A DNA stretch of 64,000 bases from Pseudomonas brassicacearum (GTDB lineage: Bacteria; Pseudomonadota; Gammaproteobacteria; Pseudomonadales; Pseudomonadaceae). Position numbers and translations under genes: made by a program. The notes below the pieces were generated by a model. That model saw nothing but the letters and a program-made list of their open reading frames with translations, did no database searches and was not told the origin of the DNA. Below are positions 1-7,115 of this stretch, one piece after another. Within the stretch, counting starts at the first letter, position 1; each line of letters opens with the position of its first letter. Where the stretch lies: positions 6,379,001-6,443,000 of the forward strand of contig NZ_CP007410.1 of NCBI RefSeq assembly GCF_000585995.1. The letters run 5' to 3'.

Positions 1-812
1 CAGGCTCTGCCCGGCCAGGAGTGGACGAACGTTCTCATCCGCGTTGAAATCGATGCGGATGTAGCGCGAGATCTGGTCCCACCACTGTGCCCAGCGGCTG
101 GCGCCATCGCCATCGGCGGTCAGGCCCAGCAGGGATTCACCACGGTCCTTGTATTCGGGCGCCAGCTCGGTGAGTTGCAACACCTGGTCACGCAGGGCCC
201 CAGTTGCAGGAAGAGCCCGGTGCGATCCGGTTGTTCGGTGCTGCGCAACGCCGCAAGCGTCTTGGCCAGTTGCTCGCGAGCGGCGAACGAGCCAGGGTCG
301 TTCTGCTCGCGCAGGATCTCGTCAGCCCCCTGGACCAATGCCTGGGCACTGCTGATGTCTTGCAAGGCGGAAAGACGCAGGCTGGCCAGGCGCAACAGAT
401 GCTCGGCTTCAGCCAGGCGCCAGTCCTTGCGGCTGGCACCGAGCACGGTTTCCAGGCGCTGGTTCAGGCGCTGCTGATCGCCTTGCAGTTGGGCAACCTG
501 ACGCCGTCGCTCCTCCAGCTCTTCAGCCGGTGGCAACTGCGCCAGACGCTCACTGAGGCGCTGCTCATTGAGCTTGAGGGACTGGGCCTGGTCATTCAGC
601 GCCTGGACCTGGGTAGACTGCTGCTGGTTATTGGCTTGCAGATGACGCACCTGCCACACGCCCCAGCCGCCAACGGCCACACCGGCAGCCCCCAATAACA
701 ACGCGACAATGGCCAGTCCGTTGCCGCGACGCGGCGCCATCGGGGCCGGGGTTTCAACCGGCGCATCGATCGCTGGCTGAACTTGATCTTTTGGCAAGGC
801 TGTTTCGTTCAC
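1..812 (-). pseudogene. hemX: HemX membrane protein, frameshifted and cut by window edge
   Basis: HemX is a bitopic inner-membrane protein of the haem operon, often annotated as a uroporphyrinogen-III C-methyltransferase, but without the methyltransferase fold. From the GTG at 812-810 it shows a cytoplasmic Pro-rich stretch, one transmembrane helix and a long Gln/Leu-rich coiled coil. At plus-strand 195-201 (GGGCCCC) one base is missing. Before it the protein reads FLQLG; after a +1 correction it continues [12 protein letters not shown] and stays open to base 1, including the conserved-looking RWAQWWDQISRYIRIDF. As written, translation stops at 122-120. Because the downstream frame is clean and protein-like, the deletion is recent or a sequencing error in a homopolymer. 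Confidence 0.8.
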
Positions 813-1595
813 GTATCCATCCTTTGCAATAGAAAACGGCACGGACTGTTCCCGTAACGCCGCCAGCAAAGCCGCGGCGCTGGCGCCACGGCAATCCACA
901 ACTGTTCGGGCCCCGGCGGCACGCGCCATCTCGGCAACCCTCGGGCTTGGAACAAACAGCGGTAACCGCGCCAGGGCGGGCCACGCGTCGCCAGCGAGCC
1001 GCTGCAGATGCTCGAAGCTCTGCCCACTGCTGACCACCAGTGCGTTCAAGCGTTCCGCTTCAACCTTCGCTGGCAACTCACCTTCGCGGTAGTGCGGCAG
1101 GCCGCGCCGGTACAATTCAAGATAATCGACCCTAGCACCTTGCTCGCGCAAACGCTCTGCCAGCAAACCGCGCCCGCCCTCGCCACGCACGATCAGAACC
1201 TTGGGATCGGGACGGGTGATAGCCTGGCGTAACACCAGATGCTCCAGCAAGGCTTCGCTGTCGTCGCCGTTATCGGGATAAAACACGGTGAGGCCAGCGT
1301 CGGCAAGAATCTGCCCGGTGGCCGCCCCCACGCTGAACCATGGCTGGTCTGGCGGCTGGGGCCAGTATTGACGCAGCAGCTCCATGCACAAACGAGCGGC
1401 AGGTTTGCTGACCACAATCACGGCACAGTACTGGTCCAGCCTTTGAAGGATCGCCTGCCCGGCATCGGACACGGCGATCGGCTCGATATCCAGCAACGGC
1501 AGGCTGCTGCTGAATACACCCGCTTCGGCCAGGGCAGCCGCCAGCGCCGACGACTCGTCTGCCGGCCGGGTGAGCAGCAGGCGCCAGCCTGTCAC
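120..1595 (-). CDS. hemD: Uroporphyrinogen-III synthase (HemD) reading in frame into HemX
   Basis: HemD cyclises hydroxymethylbilane to uroporphyrinogen III in the cytoplasm, the last common step of tetrapyrrole synthesis. The first ~255 residues look like a complete HemD, from the start [11 protein letters not shown] to the proximal ALREQSVPF. No stop follows. The frame continues through a GTG codon (812-810, residue 262) into HemX: a Pro-rich linker, one membrane helix (about residues 290-315) and a coiled coil. The GTG has a good ribosome site (AAAGGAT), so HemX can also be made alone. The frame closes at 120 only because of a one-base deletion near 195-201; the last ~27 residues are out of frame. 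The start overlaps the hemC stop by four bases. HemD identity is secure; whether the fusion protein exists is inference. Confidence 0.85.
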   Translation of the reverse strand: MTGWRLLLTRPADESSALAAALAEAGVFSSSLPLLDIEPIAVSDAGQAILQRLDQYCAVIVVSKPAARLCMELLRQYWPQPPDQPWFSVGAATGQILADAGLTVFYPDNGDDSEALLEHLVLRQAITRPDPKVLIVRGEGGRGLLAERLREQGARVDYLELYRRGLPHYREGELPAKVEAERLNALVVSSGQSFEHLQRLAGDAWPALARLPLFVPSPRVAEMARAAGARTVVDCRGASAAALLAALREQSVPFSIAKDGYVNETALPKDQVQPAIDAPVETPAPMAPRRGNGLAIVALLLGAAGVAVGGWGVWQVRHLQANNQQQSTQVQALNDQAQSLKLNEQRLSERLAQLPPAEELEERRRQVAQLQGDQQRLNQRLETVLGASRKDWRLAEAEHLLRLASLRLSALQDISSAQALVQGADEILREQNDPGSFAAREQLAKTLAALRSTEQPDRTGLFLQLGPCVTRCCNSPSWRPNTRTVVNPCWA

Positions 1596-2533
1596 GCGTG
1601 GCCTGCCTCGCCGTAGACTGCCTTGAGGATGTCATCGGCGCCCTGACTGAGCAGGTCTTCAGCCACTCGCACACCCAACGCCTCGGCATCGTGGCGCGGC
1701 GCCCGAGCCTCGGCGCTGATCAGCCGACCACCGTTCGGATCCCCCACCAGGCCACGCAACCAGACCTGTTCGCCTTCCAACACGGCGTAACAGGCGATGG
1801 GCACTTGGCAACCGCCATTGAGGTGTTTGTTGAGGGCTCGCTCGGCGAAAACCCGTGTGGCCGTGTCTTCATGGTGCAGCGATGCCAGCAGGGCGTGAAT
1901 GTCACTGTCGGCGCTGCGGCATTCGATGCCCACCGCCCCCTGCCCACCGGCCGGCAGGCTGTCGTCGACGCTGATGGCCGAGGTGATGCGATCTTCAAAA
2001 CCCAGGCGGATCAGGCCCGCGGCGGCGAGGATGATCGCGTCGTACTCACCGGCGTCGAGCTTGGCCAGGCGAGTGTTGACGTTACCTCGAAGGAAACGGA
2101 TTTGCAGATCAGGGCGGCGAGTCAGCAACTGCGCCTGGCGACGCAGGCTGGAGGTGCCCACCACGCTCCCGGCAGGCAGCGCATCAAGGCTGGAGAAGGT
2201 GTTGGAGACAAAGGCATCGCGCGGATCTTCCCGCTCGCAGATGCAAAACAGGCCCAGGCCTTCGGGGAAGTCCATGGGCACGTCTTTCATCGAATGCACG
2301 GCGATGTCGGCTTCGTTGTCCAGCAGCGCGGTTTCCAGCTCCTTGACGAACAGGCCCTTGCCGCCGATTTTCGACAGCGGCGAGTCCAGCAGCTTGTCGC
2401 CGCGGCTGACCATGGGCACCAGCGTCACGTTAAGGCCGGGGTGGGCGGCTTCCAGACGGGCTTTAACGTATTCGGCCTGCCAGAGAGCCAGGGCACTTTT
2501 ACGGGTGGCGATGCGAATCTCGCGAGGGGACAT
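1592..2533 (-). CDS. hemC: Porphobilinogen deaminase (hydroxymethylbilane synthase)
   Basis: HemC joins four porphobilinogens into hydroxymethylbilane, the substrate of the next gene product, HemD. The 313-residue length is normal for the family. Visible motifs are the N-terminal [13 protein letters not shown], the substrate-binding VHSMKDVP and [11 protein letters not shown], and NGGCQVPI near residue 242, whose cysteine carries the dipyrromethane cofactor. The stop overlaps the hemD start, so the two are translationally coupled. algR lies upstream on the same strand, the usual Pseudomonas arrangement. The ATG has only a weak ribosome site. Confidence 0.97.
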   Translation of the reverse strand: MSPREIRIATRKSALALWQAEYVKARLEAAHPGLNVTLVPMVSRGDKLLDSPLSKIGGKGLFVKELETALLDNEADIAVHSMKDVPMDFPEGLGLFCICEREDPRDAFVSNTFSSLDALPAGSVVGTSSLRRQAQLLTRRPDLQIRFLRGNVNTRLAKLDAGEYDAIILAAAGLIRLGFEDRITSAISVDDSLPAGGQGAVGIECRSADSDIHALLASLHHEDTATRVFAERALNKHLNGGCQVPIACYAVLEGEQVWLRGLVGDPNGGRLISAEARAPRHDAEALGVRVAEDLLSQGADDILKAVYGEAGHA

Positions 2534-2662
2534 GGATCAATCCGTACTGAAAAGATACGGCGGATAATAACAGCTCAGCCAAAACCGCTTTGATTTGAAT
2601 CACGACCCCAAAGCCTCCCTGGCCGTCAATGTCCTGGAAATGGAATGTCTTGCCGCGCGGCC

Positions 2663-3409
2663 CTAGAGCTGTTGCATCATCTTGCGGACACCGGCCACAT
2701 GTCGCCGACTGACAATCAACGCATCACCATTGAGGCCTTTGAGAAACAGCTGGAAGTGTCCCAGCGGGGTGCGTTGCAAACGCTCGATTCGTTCACGGGC
2801 CACGAGGGCATTGCGGTGGATGCGCACAAACCGTTCGCCGAACTCGTCTTCAAGGGCCTTGAGCGGCTCGTCCAGCAGCACCTCGCCACTCTCATGGCGC
2901 AAGGTCACGTATTTATGGTCGGCAATGAAGTAGACCACCTGGTTCAACGGGATCAGCTCGATCCCCTTGCGGGTGCGGGCACTGATGTGGCTGCGTGGGC
3001 CGCTGCCACTTTCGGCGGCCGGCCGGGTCAGCGCCGCCAGTTGCACCCGGTTGGGCCGTTCAGCCTTGCGCAAGGCCTCAACCAGCGCCTCGGCGGAGAT
3101 CGGCTTGATCAGATAGCCCACGGCGCCGGCCTGCAACACCTCCGGCGGGAAGTCGTCCCGCGTGGTGCAAAACACCACCGCGGGCGGAGACTCTCGCTCG
3201 CACAGCTTCGCCGCGACCTGCAAGCCATCCAGGCCAGGCATGCGAATGTCGAGCAGCACGATATCCGGCTTGTGGCTTTCAATAAGGGCCAACGCCTCTT
3301 CGCCATTGGTGGCGCTCGGCTCCAGGACACTGTAACCCTCGAGTTCGCCAACCATTCGGCTCAGGCGCTCACGGGCCAGTGGTTCGTCATCAACGATCAG
3401 GACATTCAT
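2663..3409 (-). CDS. algR: LytTR-family response regulator AlgR
   Basis: AlgR is a cytoplasmic DNA-binding response regulator that in Pseudomonas controls alginate, type IV pilus and other surface traits. The 248-residue protein has a receiver domain (MNVLIVDDEP, phosphoacceptor Asp in VLLDIRMPG near residue 54, Lys in YLIKPIS) and a C-terminal LytTR DNA-binding domain from about residue 140. The ATG at 3409 is chosen because the protein then begins exactly at the receiver domain; the frame is open 20 codons further up without recognisable protein. In P. aeruginosa the kinase gene fimS/algZ sits directly upstream, between algR and argH. Here that gap has no kinase gene. Confidence 0.95.
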   Translation of the reverse strand: MNVLIVDDEPLARERLSRMVGELEGYSVLEPSATNGEEALALIESHKPDIVLLDIRMPGLDGLQVAAKLCERESPPAVVFCTTRDDFPPEVLQAGAVGYLIKPISAEALVEALRKAERPNRVQLAALTRPAAESGSGPRSHISARTRKGIELIPLNQVVYFIADHKYVTLRHESGEVLLDEPLKALEDEFGERFVRIHRNALVARERIERLQRTPLGHFQLFLKGLNGDALIVSRRHVAGVRKMMQQL

Positions 3410-3872
3410 ATTGCGCTGGATTCCTGCGTGAGTCTCGCACAAGGATAGCGTAGACAGGGGAAGTGACATCCGTCACCGCGATCCACGCTAAGACTCGCTC
3501 GAGGGCCAAAAAGTGCCGCGAGGCAGTTGCCTATCTTTACCAACGCTTGCCGATAGATGCTCGAGGCCTGTTGTCGCACGGCGTCGCCATAGGGATTGTT
3601 AACACTCGATCTGATCAATATGAGCTCCCCCTTTTTCTATTCGTCCGTTGCGCCATGGATGGAAAAAGCAAAAGTCCTACCGTCCACTGTAGACGGTTGC
3701 CACGACGATATTGCTCAATCGGAAAATATCGTTGCGCAAAAAGCCTCATTAAATGCTTAGGTTGTGCGCAAAAAACCTGCCGACCAGTGCCAGCGCCAGC
3801 CCCGGCAACCCTGCTATCATCGGCCGCAGCCTTTAACCGCTATTTTTTCTTCAGCCGATCACGAGCGAATTC
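3410..3872. promoter_or_regulatory. Divergent algR/argH intergenic region with two inverted repeats
   Basis: This 463-base gap between the divergent algR and argH genes has no convincing gene. It holds two neighbouring inverted repeats: ACCGTC (3679-3684) with GACGGT (3692-3697), 7 bases apart, and ACGATATT (3705-3712) with AATATCGT (3725-3732), 12 bases apart. Neither is followed by a T-run, so they look more like operators than terminators. The part nearer argH is AT-rich and probably contains its promoter. I could not assign a binding protein. Confidence 0.4.
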
Positions 3873-5267
3873 ATGAGCACTGACAAGACCAATCAGTCCT
3901 GGGGCGGCCGCTTCAGTGAACCCGTCGACGCCTTCGTCGCCCGCTTCACCGCCTCCGTCAACTTCGACCAGCGCCTGTATCGCCACGACATCATGGGTTC
4001 GATCGCCCACGCCACCATGCTGGCCAAGGTCGGCGTGCTGACCGATGCCGAGCGCGACAGCATCATCGATGGCCTGAAGACCATCCAGGGTGAAATCGAG
4101 GCCGGCCAGTTCGACTGGCGCGTCGATCTTGAAGACGTGCACATGAACATCGAAGCGCGCCTGACCGATCGCATCGGCGTGACCGGCAAGAAGCTGCACA
4201 CCGGTCGCAGCCGCAACGACCAGGTGGCCACGGACATCCGCTTGTGGCTGCGCGATGAAATCGACCTGATCCTGGCCGAGATCACCCGCCTGCAAAAAGG
4301 CCTGCTGGAACAGGCCGAGCGTGAGGCCGAGAGCATCATGCCGGGCTTCACCCACCTGCAAACCGCCCAACCTGTAACGTTCGGGCATCACATGCTGGCC
4401 TGGTTCGAAATGCTCAGCCGCGACTACGAGCGCCTGGTCGATTGCCGCAAACGCACCAACCGCATGCCCCTGGGCAGCGCGGCGCTGGCCGGTACCACCT
4501 ACCCGATCGATCGCGAATATACCGCGCAACTGCTGGGTTTCGACGCCGTGGGCGGCAACTCGCTGGATAACGTTTCTGACCGCGATTTCGCCATCGAATT
4601 CTGCGCCGCCGCGAGCATTGCGATGATGCACCTGTCGCGTTTCTCCGAAGAGCTGGTGTTGTGGACCAGCGCGCAATTCCAATTCATTGACCTGCCCGAC
4701 CGCTTCTGCACCGGCAGCTCGATCATGCCGCAAAAGAAAAACCCCGACGTGCCGGAACTGGTGCGGGGCAAGAGTGGCCGCGTGTTCGGTGCGCTGATGG
4801 GCCTGTTGACCCTGATGAAAGGCCAGCCGCTGGCCTACAACAAGGACAACCAGGAAGACAAGGAGCCGCTGTTCGACGCCGCCGACACCCTGCGCGATTC
4901 ACTGCGGGCCTTTGCCGACATGATCCCGGCCATCAAGCCCAAGCATGCCGTGATGCGCGAGGCCGCCCTGCGCGGTTTCTCCACCGCCACTGACCTGGCC
5001 GACTACCTGGTACGCCGTGGCCTGCCGTTCCGTGACTGCCACGAAATCGTCGGGCACGCCGTGAAGTATGGCGTGGACAGCGGCAAAGACCTGGCGGAGA
5101 TGAGCCTGGATGAACTGCGCAAATTCAGCGACCAGATCGAGCAGGACGTGTTCGCGGTGTTGACCTTGGAAGGCTCGGTCAATGCCCGTGATCACATCGG
5201 CGGTACCGCACCGGCGCAGGTCAAGGCGGCCGTGGTGCGCGGCCAGGCGTTGCTCGCCAGCCGCTAA
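3873..5267 (+). CDS. argH: Argininosuccinate lyase
   Basis: ArgH splits argininosuccinate into arginine and fumarate, the last step of arginine synthesis. The 464-residue protein has the fumarase/aspartase superfamily landmarks: N-terminal WGGRF, the substrate motif [12 protein letters not shown], the Thr-His of FTHLQTAQP, and the signature [12 protein letters not shown] near residue 285 with the catalytic serine on its mobile loop. Length and start are standard. It is transcribed alone, divergent from algR, and is followed by a REP pair. Confidence 0.97.
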   Translation: MSTDKTNQSWGGRFSEPVDAFVARFTASVNFDQRLYRHDIMGSIAHATMLAKVGVLTDAERDSIIDGLKTIQGEIEAGQFDWRVDLEDVHMNIEARLTDRIGVTGKKLHTGRSRNDQVATDIRLWLRDEIDLILAEITRLQKGLLEQAEREAESIMPGFTHLQTAQPVTFGHHMLAWFEMLSRDYERLVDCRKRTNRMPLGSAALAGTTYPIDREYTAQLLGFDAVGGNSLDNVSDRDFAIEFCAAASIAMMHLSRFSEELVLWTSAQFQFIDLPDRFCTGSSIMPQKKNPDVPELVRGKSGRVFGALMGLLTLMKGQPLAYNKDNQEDKEPLFDAADTLRDSLRAFADMIPAIKPKHAVMREAALRGFSTATDLADYLVRRGLPFRDCHEIVGHAVKYGVDSGKDLAEMSLDELRKFSDQIEQDVFAVLTLEGSVNARDHIGGTAPAQVKAAVVRGQALLASR

Positions 5268-5276
5268 AAGCCAAAA

Positions 5277-5376
5277 GCATCGCGAGCAAGCTCGCTCCCA
5301 CAGTCAATCTCCCGTGAACACACCTGTTGTGAACATTCAGAGATTCAAATGTGGGAGCGAGCTTGCTCGCGATAGC
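5277..5376. repeat. REP pair (family A), opposite arrangement
   Basis: Two copies of a 22-25 base palindromic REP element flank a unique spacer. The first (5279-5303) reads CGCGAGCAAGCTCGCTCCCA and the second (5350-5376) is its inverse, TGTGGGAGCGAGCTTGCTCG. The order of the two copies is reversed relative to every other pair of this family in the window, where the TGTGGG copy comes first. Confidence 0.85.
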
Positions 5377-5398
5377 TGACTTTAAATCACCGAAAAAC

Positions 5399-6058
5399 TC
5401 ACTTCTTGGCAGCAATCATCGCCAAAAATGCCGGCATCGCAGCTTCTCTATCCGCCGCGATCCGTTGCACATGCGGGTTCTGCTCCAAGCGCTCCATCAG
5501 CGCCTTGGCCGCTGGCATCTCTGCCAGCAAGTCGAGATCGAACAACTTCCTGCCCACCTGCAAGGCCAGGGATAAGCTGTAGAAGAAATACAGATCGGCC
5601 AGGCTCATGCTATCGCCCGCCACATAGGGCGAGAATTTGCCGTGCCTGCCGAGCGAGGCGAACCCCAGCAGCAATTCGGCCTTGGTTTTTTCCTTGATGG
5701 CATCGGGCACCGACGCGCCGAAAAACGCCTCGCCGTAGCAGGCTCGCCCCGGCAGCTCGATGTACAACTCGATCTCCCTGCACAAGGCCAATACCTGGGC
5801 ACGCTCGAACGGGTCACTGGGCAGCAGGGCCTTCCCTGGCTGGGTTTGCTCGATGTATTCGAGGATCACGCTGGTTTCGTTGATAAACCCTTGTTCGGTC
5901 TTCAGCACCGGGACCTTGCCGCGCGGGCTGACGGCCAGCGCTTCGGCGGTCTGGCTGGGGTAGAACGGCACTTCTTCGAAAGGCAGGCCCTTCTCCAGCA
6001 GCGCCAGCTTGACCATGTTGTAATAATTACTGACAGAGAAACCATAAAGCTTGAGCAT
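5399..6058 (-). CDS. Glutathione S-transferase family protein
   Basis: This is a 219-residue soluble glutathione S-transferase-like protein. It has the thioredoxin-fold N-terminal domain (MLKLYGFSVSNYYNMVKLAL, with SPRGKVPVL containing the cis-proline and ETSVILEYIE the glutathione gamma-glutamyl contact) and an all-helical C-terminal domain from about residue 85, with the capping-box-like Asp in MSLADLYF. Such enzymes conjugate or reduce electrophiles; the substrate cannot be read from sequence. It stands alone between a REP pair and a divergent small gene. Confidence 0.88.
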   Translation of the reverse strand: MLKLYGFSVSNYYNMVKLALLEKGLPFEEVPFYPSQTAEALAVSPRGKVPVLKTEQGFINETSVILEYIEQTQPGKALLPSDPFERAQVLALCREIELYIELPGRACYGEAFFGASVPDAIKEKTKAELLLGFASLGRHGKFSPYVAGDSMSLADLYFFYSLSLALQVGRKLFDLDLLAEMPAAKALMERLEQNPHVQRIAADREAAMPAFLAMIAAKK

Positions 6059-6182
6059 TACAAAGCCTCCAGGCCGTGTGGGGTTGGCAGCCTTGCGTTA
6101 TAGACTGCCAAGGCGCATTCCGCCAGGCGCATCACCGCGCTGAATGCAGGTAAACTGGCGACCTTTCTCCAAGGAGCCTGCC

Positions 6183-6467
6183 ATGAGCGAGCCAACCGAC
6201 ATCGACAACGACGAAGAAGAATTCGTCGAGAACACGCTGATCGAAGCCATCGAAAACCAGATCGAAAGCGACAACCCGCCAGCGGCCAAGGCCACCTTCA
6301 ACAAGCTGACCCTGGTCGGTTACGAGCGCGAAGAAATCCTCAACCTCATGGCTCATGTACTGGCCTATGAGATCGACGCCATTCTCGAAGAAGACCGCCC
6401 GTTCGACACCCAATGGTACGAAACGGCGCTGCGCGCCCTTCCCGAGTTGCCGCCGGAAAAGAAATAA
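6183..6467 (+). CDS. Conserved acidic protein of unknown function
   Basis: I do not recognise a characterised family. The 94-residue protein is strongly acidic at its N-terminus (DIDNDEEEFVE), then has a probable helical body (AKATFNKLTLVGYEREEILNLM region, split by a short turn) and ends PELPPEKK. It has no signal peptide, membrane segment or cysteine pattern. The start at 6183 is chosen over an upstream in-frame ATG because AAGGAG lies 6-11 bases before it. It is followed directly by a REP pair. Cytoplasmic location is inferred. Confidence 0.75.
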   Translation: MSEPTDIDNDEEEFVENTLIEAIENQIESDNPPAAKATFNKLTLVGYEREEILNLMAHVLAYEIDAILEEDRPFDTQWYETALRALPELPPEKK

Positions 6468-6472
6468 ACTCC

Positions 6473-6566
6473 GTGGCGAGGGAGCTTGCTCCCGCTCGGC
6501 TGCGCAGCAGCCGTACAGCTTTTGGGACCGCTTCGCGATCCAGCGGGAGCAAGCTCCCTTGCCGCA
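6473..6566. repeat. REP pair (family B)
   Basis: An inverted pair built from GTGGCGAGGGAGCTTGCTCC at the left and its near-complement AGCGGGAGCAAGCTCCCTTG at the right. An inner part with GGCTGCGCAGCAG lets the whole unit fold into one long hairpin. Its sequence differs from the TGTGGGAGCG family. Confidence 0.85.
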
Positions 6567-6687
6567 ACAAATGGCTCGTCTGCTTACCCGAAACAAAAAA
6601 AGCATGACGCTGACACTGGACAGCCCGGCCGACTACGCTCACCTTAGTGACGCTGTCGTCCAAATTCCTAGAAAGTCTGGAGTCCTT

Positions 6688-6936
6688 ATGTCGCTTACCC
6701 CTGAGCTGGTTGCCGAACTGGAAATCCTTGCACTCTTCAACCTGGACAGTTCCCAGGAAGGCCTGAAAATCCATCAGACCGCTGCCCCCTCTGCCATCGC
6801 TGCTGCCAAACGCCTGTACGAAAAAGACCTGATCACCCTGTCCGATGGCGGTTATCTGACCAGCCTGGGCCGAGATGCCGCCGAGCATGTGCAAAGCCTG
6901 TTGACCATCCTTAACGTTGTTCAAGAAGCCGCCTGA
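6688..6936 (+). CDS. Small TIGR02647-type DNA-binding-like protein
   Basis: This 82-residue protein resembles the short gammaproteobacterial family TIGR02647, described as putative DNA-binding. It shows a helical N-terminus (TPELVAELEILALFNLDS), then a winged-helix-like segment where IAAAKRLYEKDLITLSDGGY resembles a recognition helix and wing, and a C-terminal helix. The start at 6688 is preferred because the upstream in-frame region overlaps the REP pair. It sits just before cyaA on the same strand but 179 bases away, so it is probably a separate unit. The regulatory target is unknown. Confidence 0.75.
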   Translation: MSLTPELVAELEILALFNLDSSQEGLKIHQTAAPSAIAAAKRLYEKDLITLSDGGYLTSLGRDAAEHVQSLLTILNVVQEAA

Positions 6937-7115
6937 CTCCCCCTGCCGCCCACGGGAATCTCCTTCAGCGAGATTTCCGCAGGCGCACTGGCGCTCCGTG
7001 TAAAAAATCTGACGTCAAAAGCCCACTTTCAGCTTAAGAATTCCCAAGGTCGGGCGCTAAACTGCCATTAGCTGTGATCTCCCACGTTCGACGCCGCGAG
7101 CCGGTTTGAGCCGAC

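Noticed and set aside
3463..3876. Plus-strand 137-codon frame in the algR-argH gap as a possible algZ remnant
   Set aside because: Its product has no membrane helices or kinase motifs, and algZ would be on the other strand.
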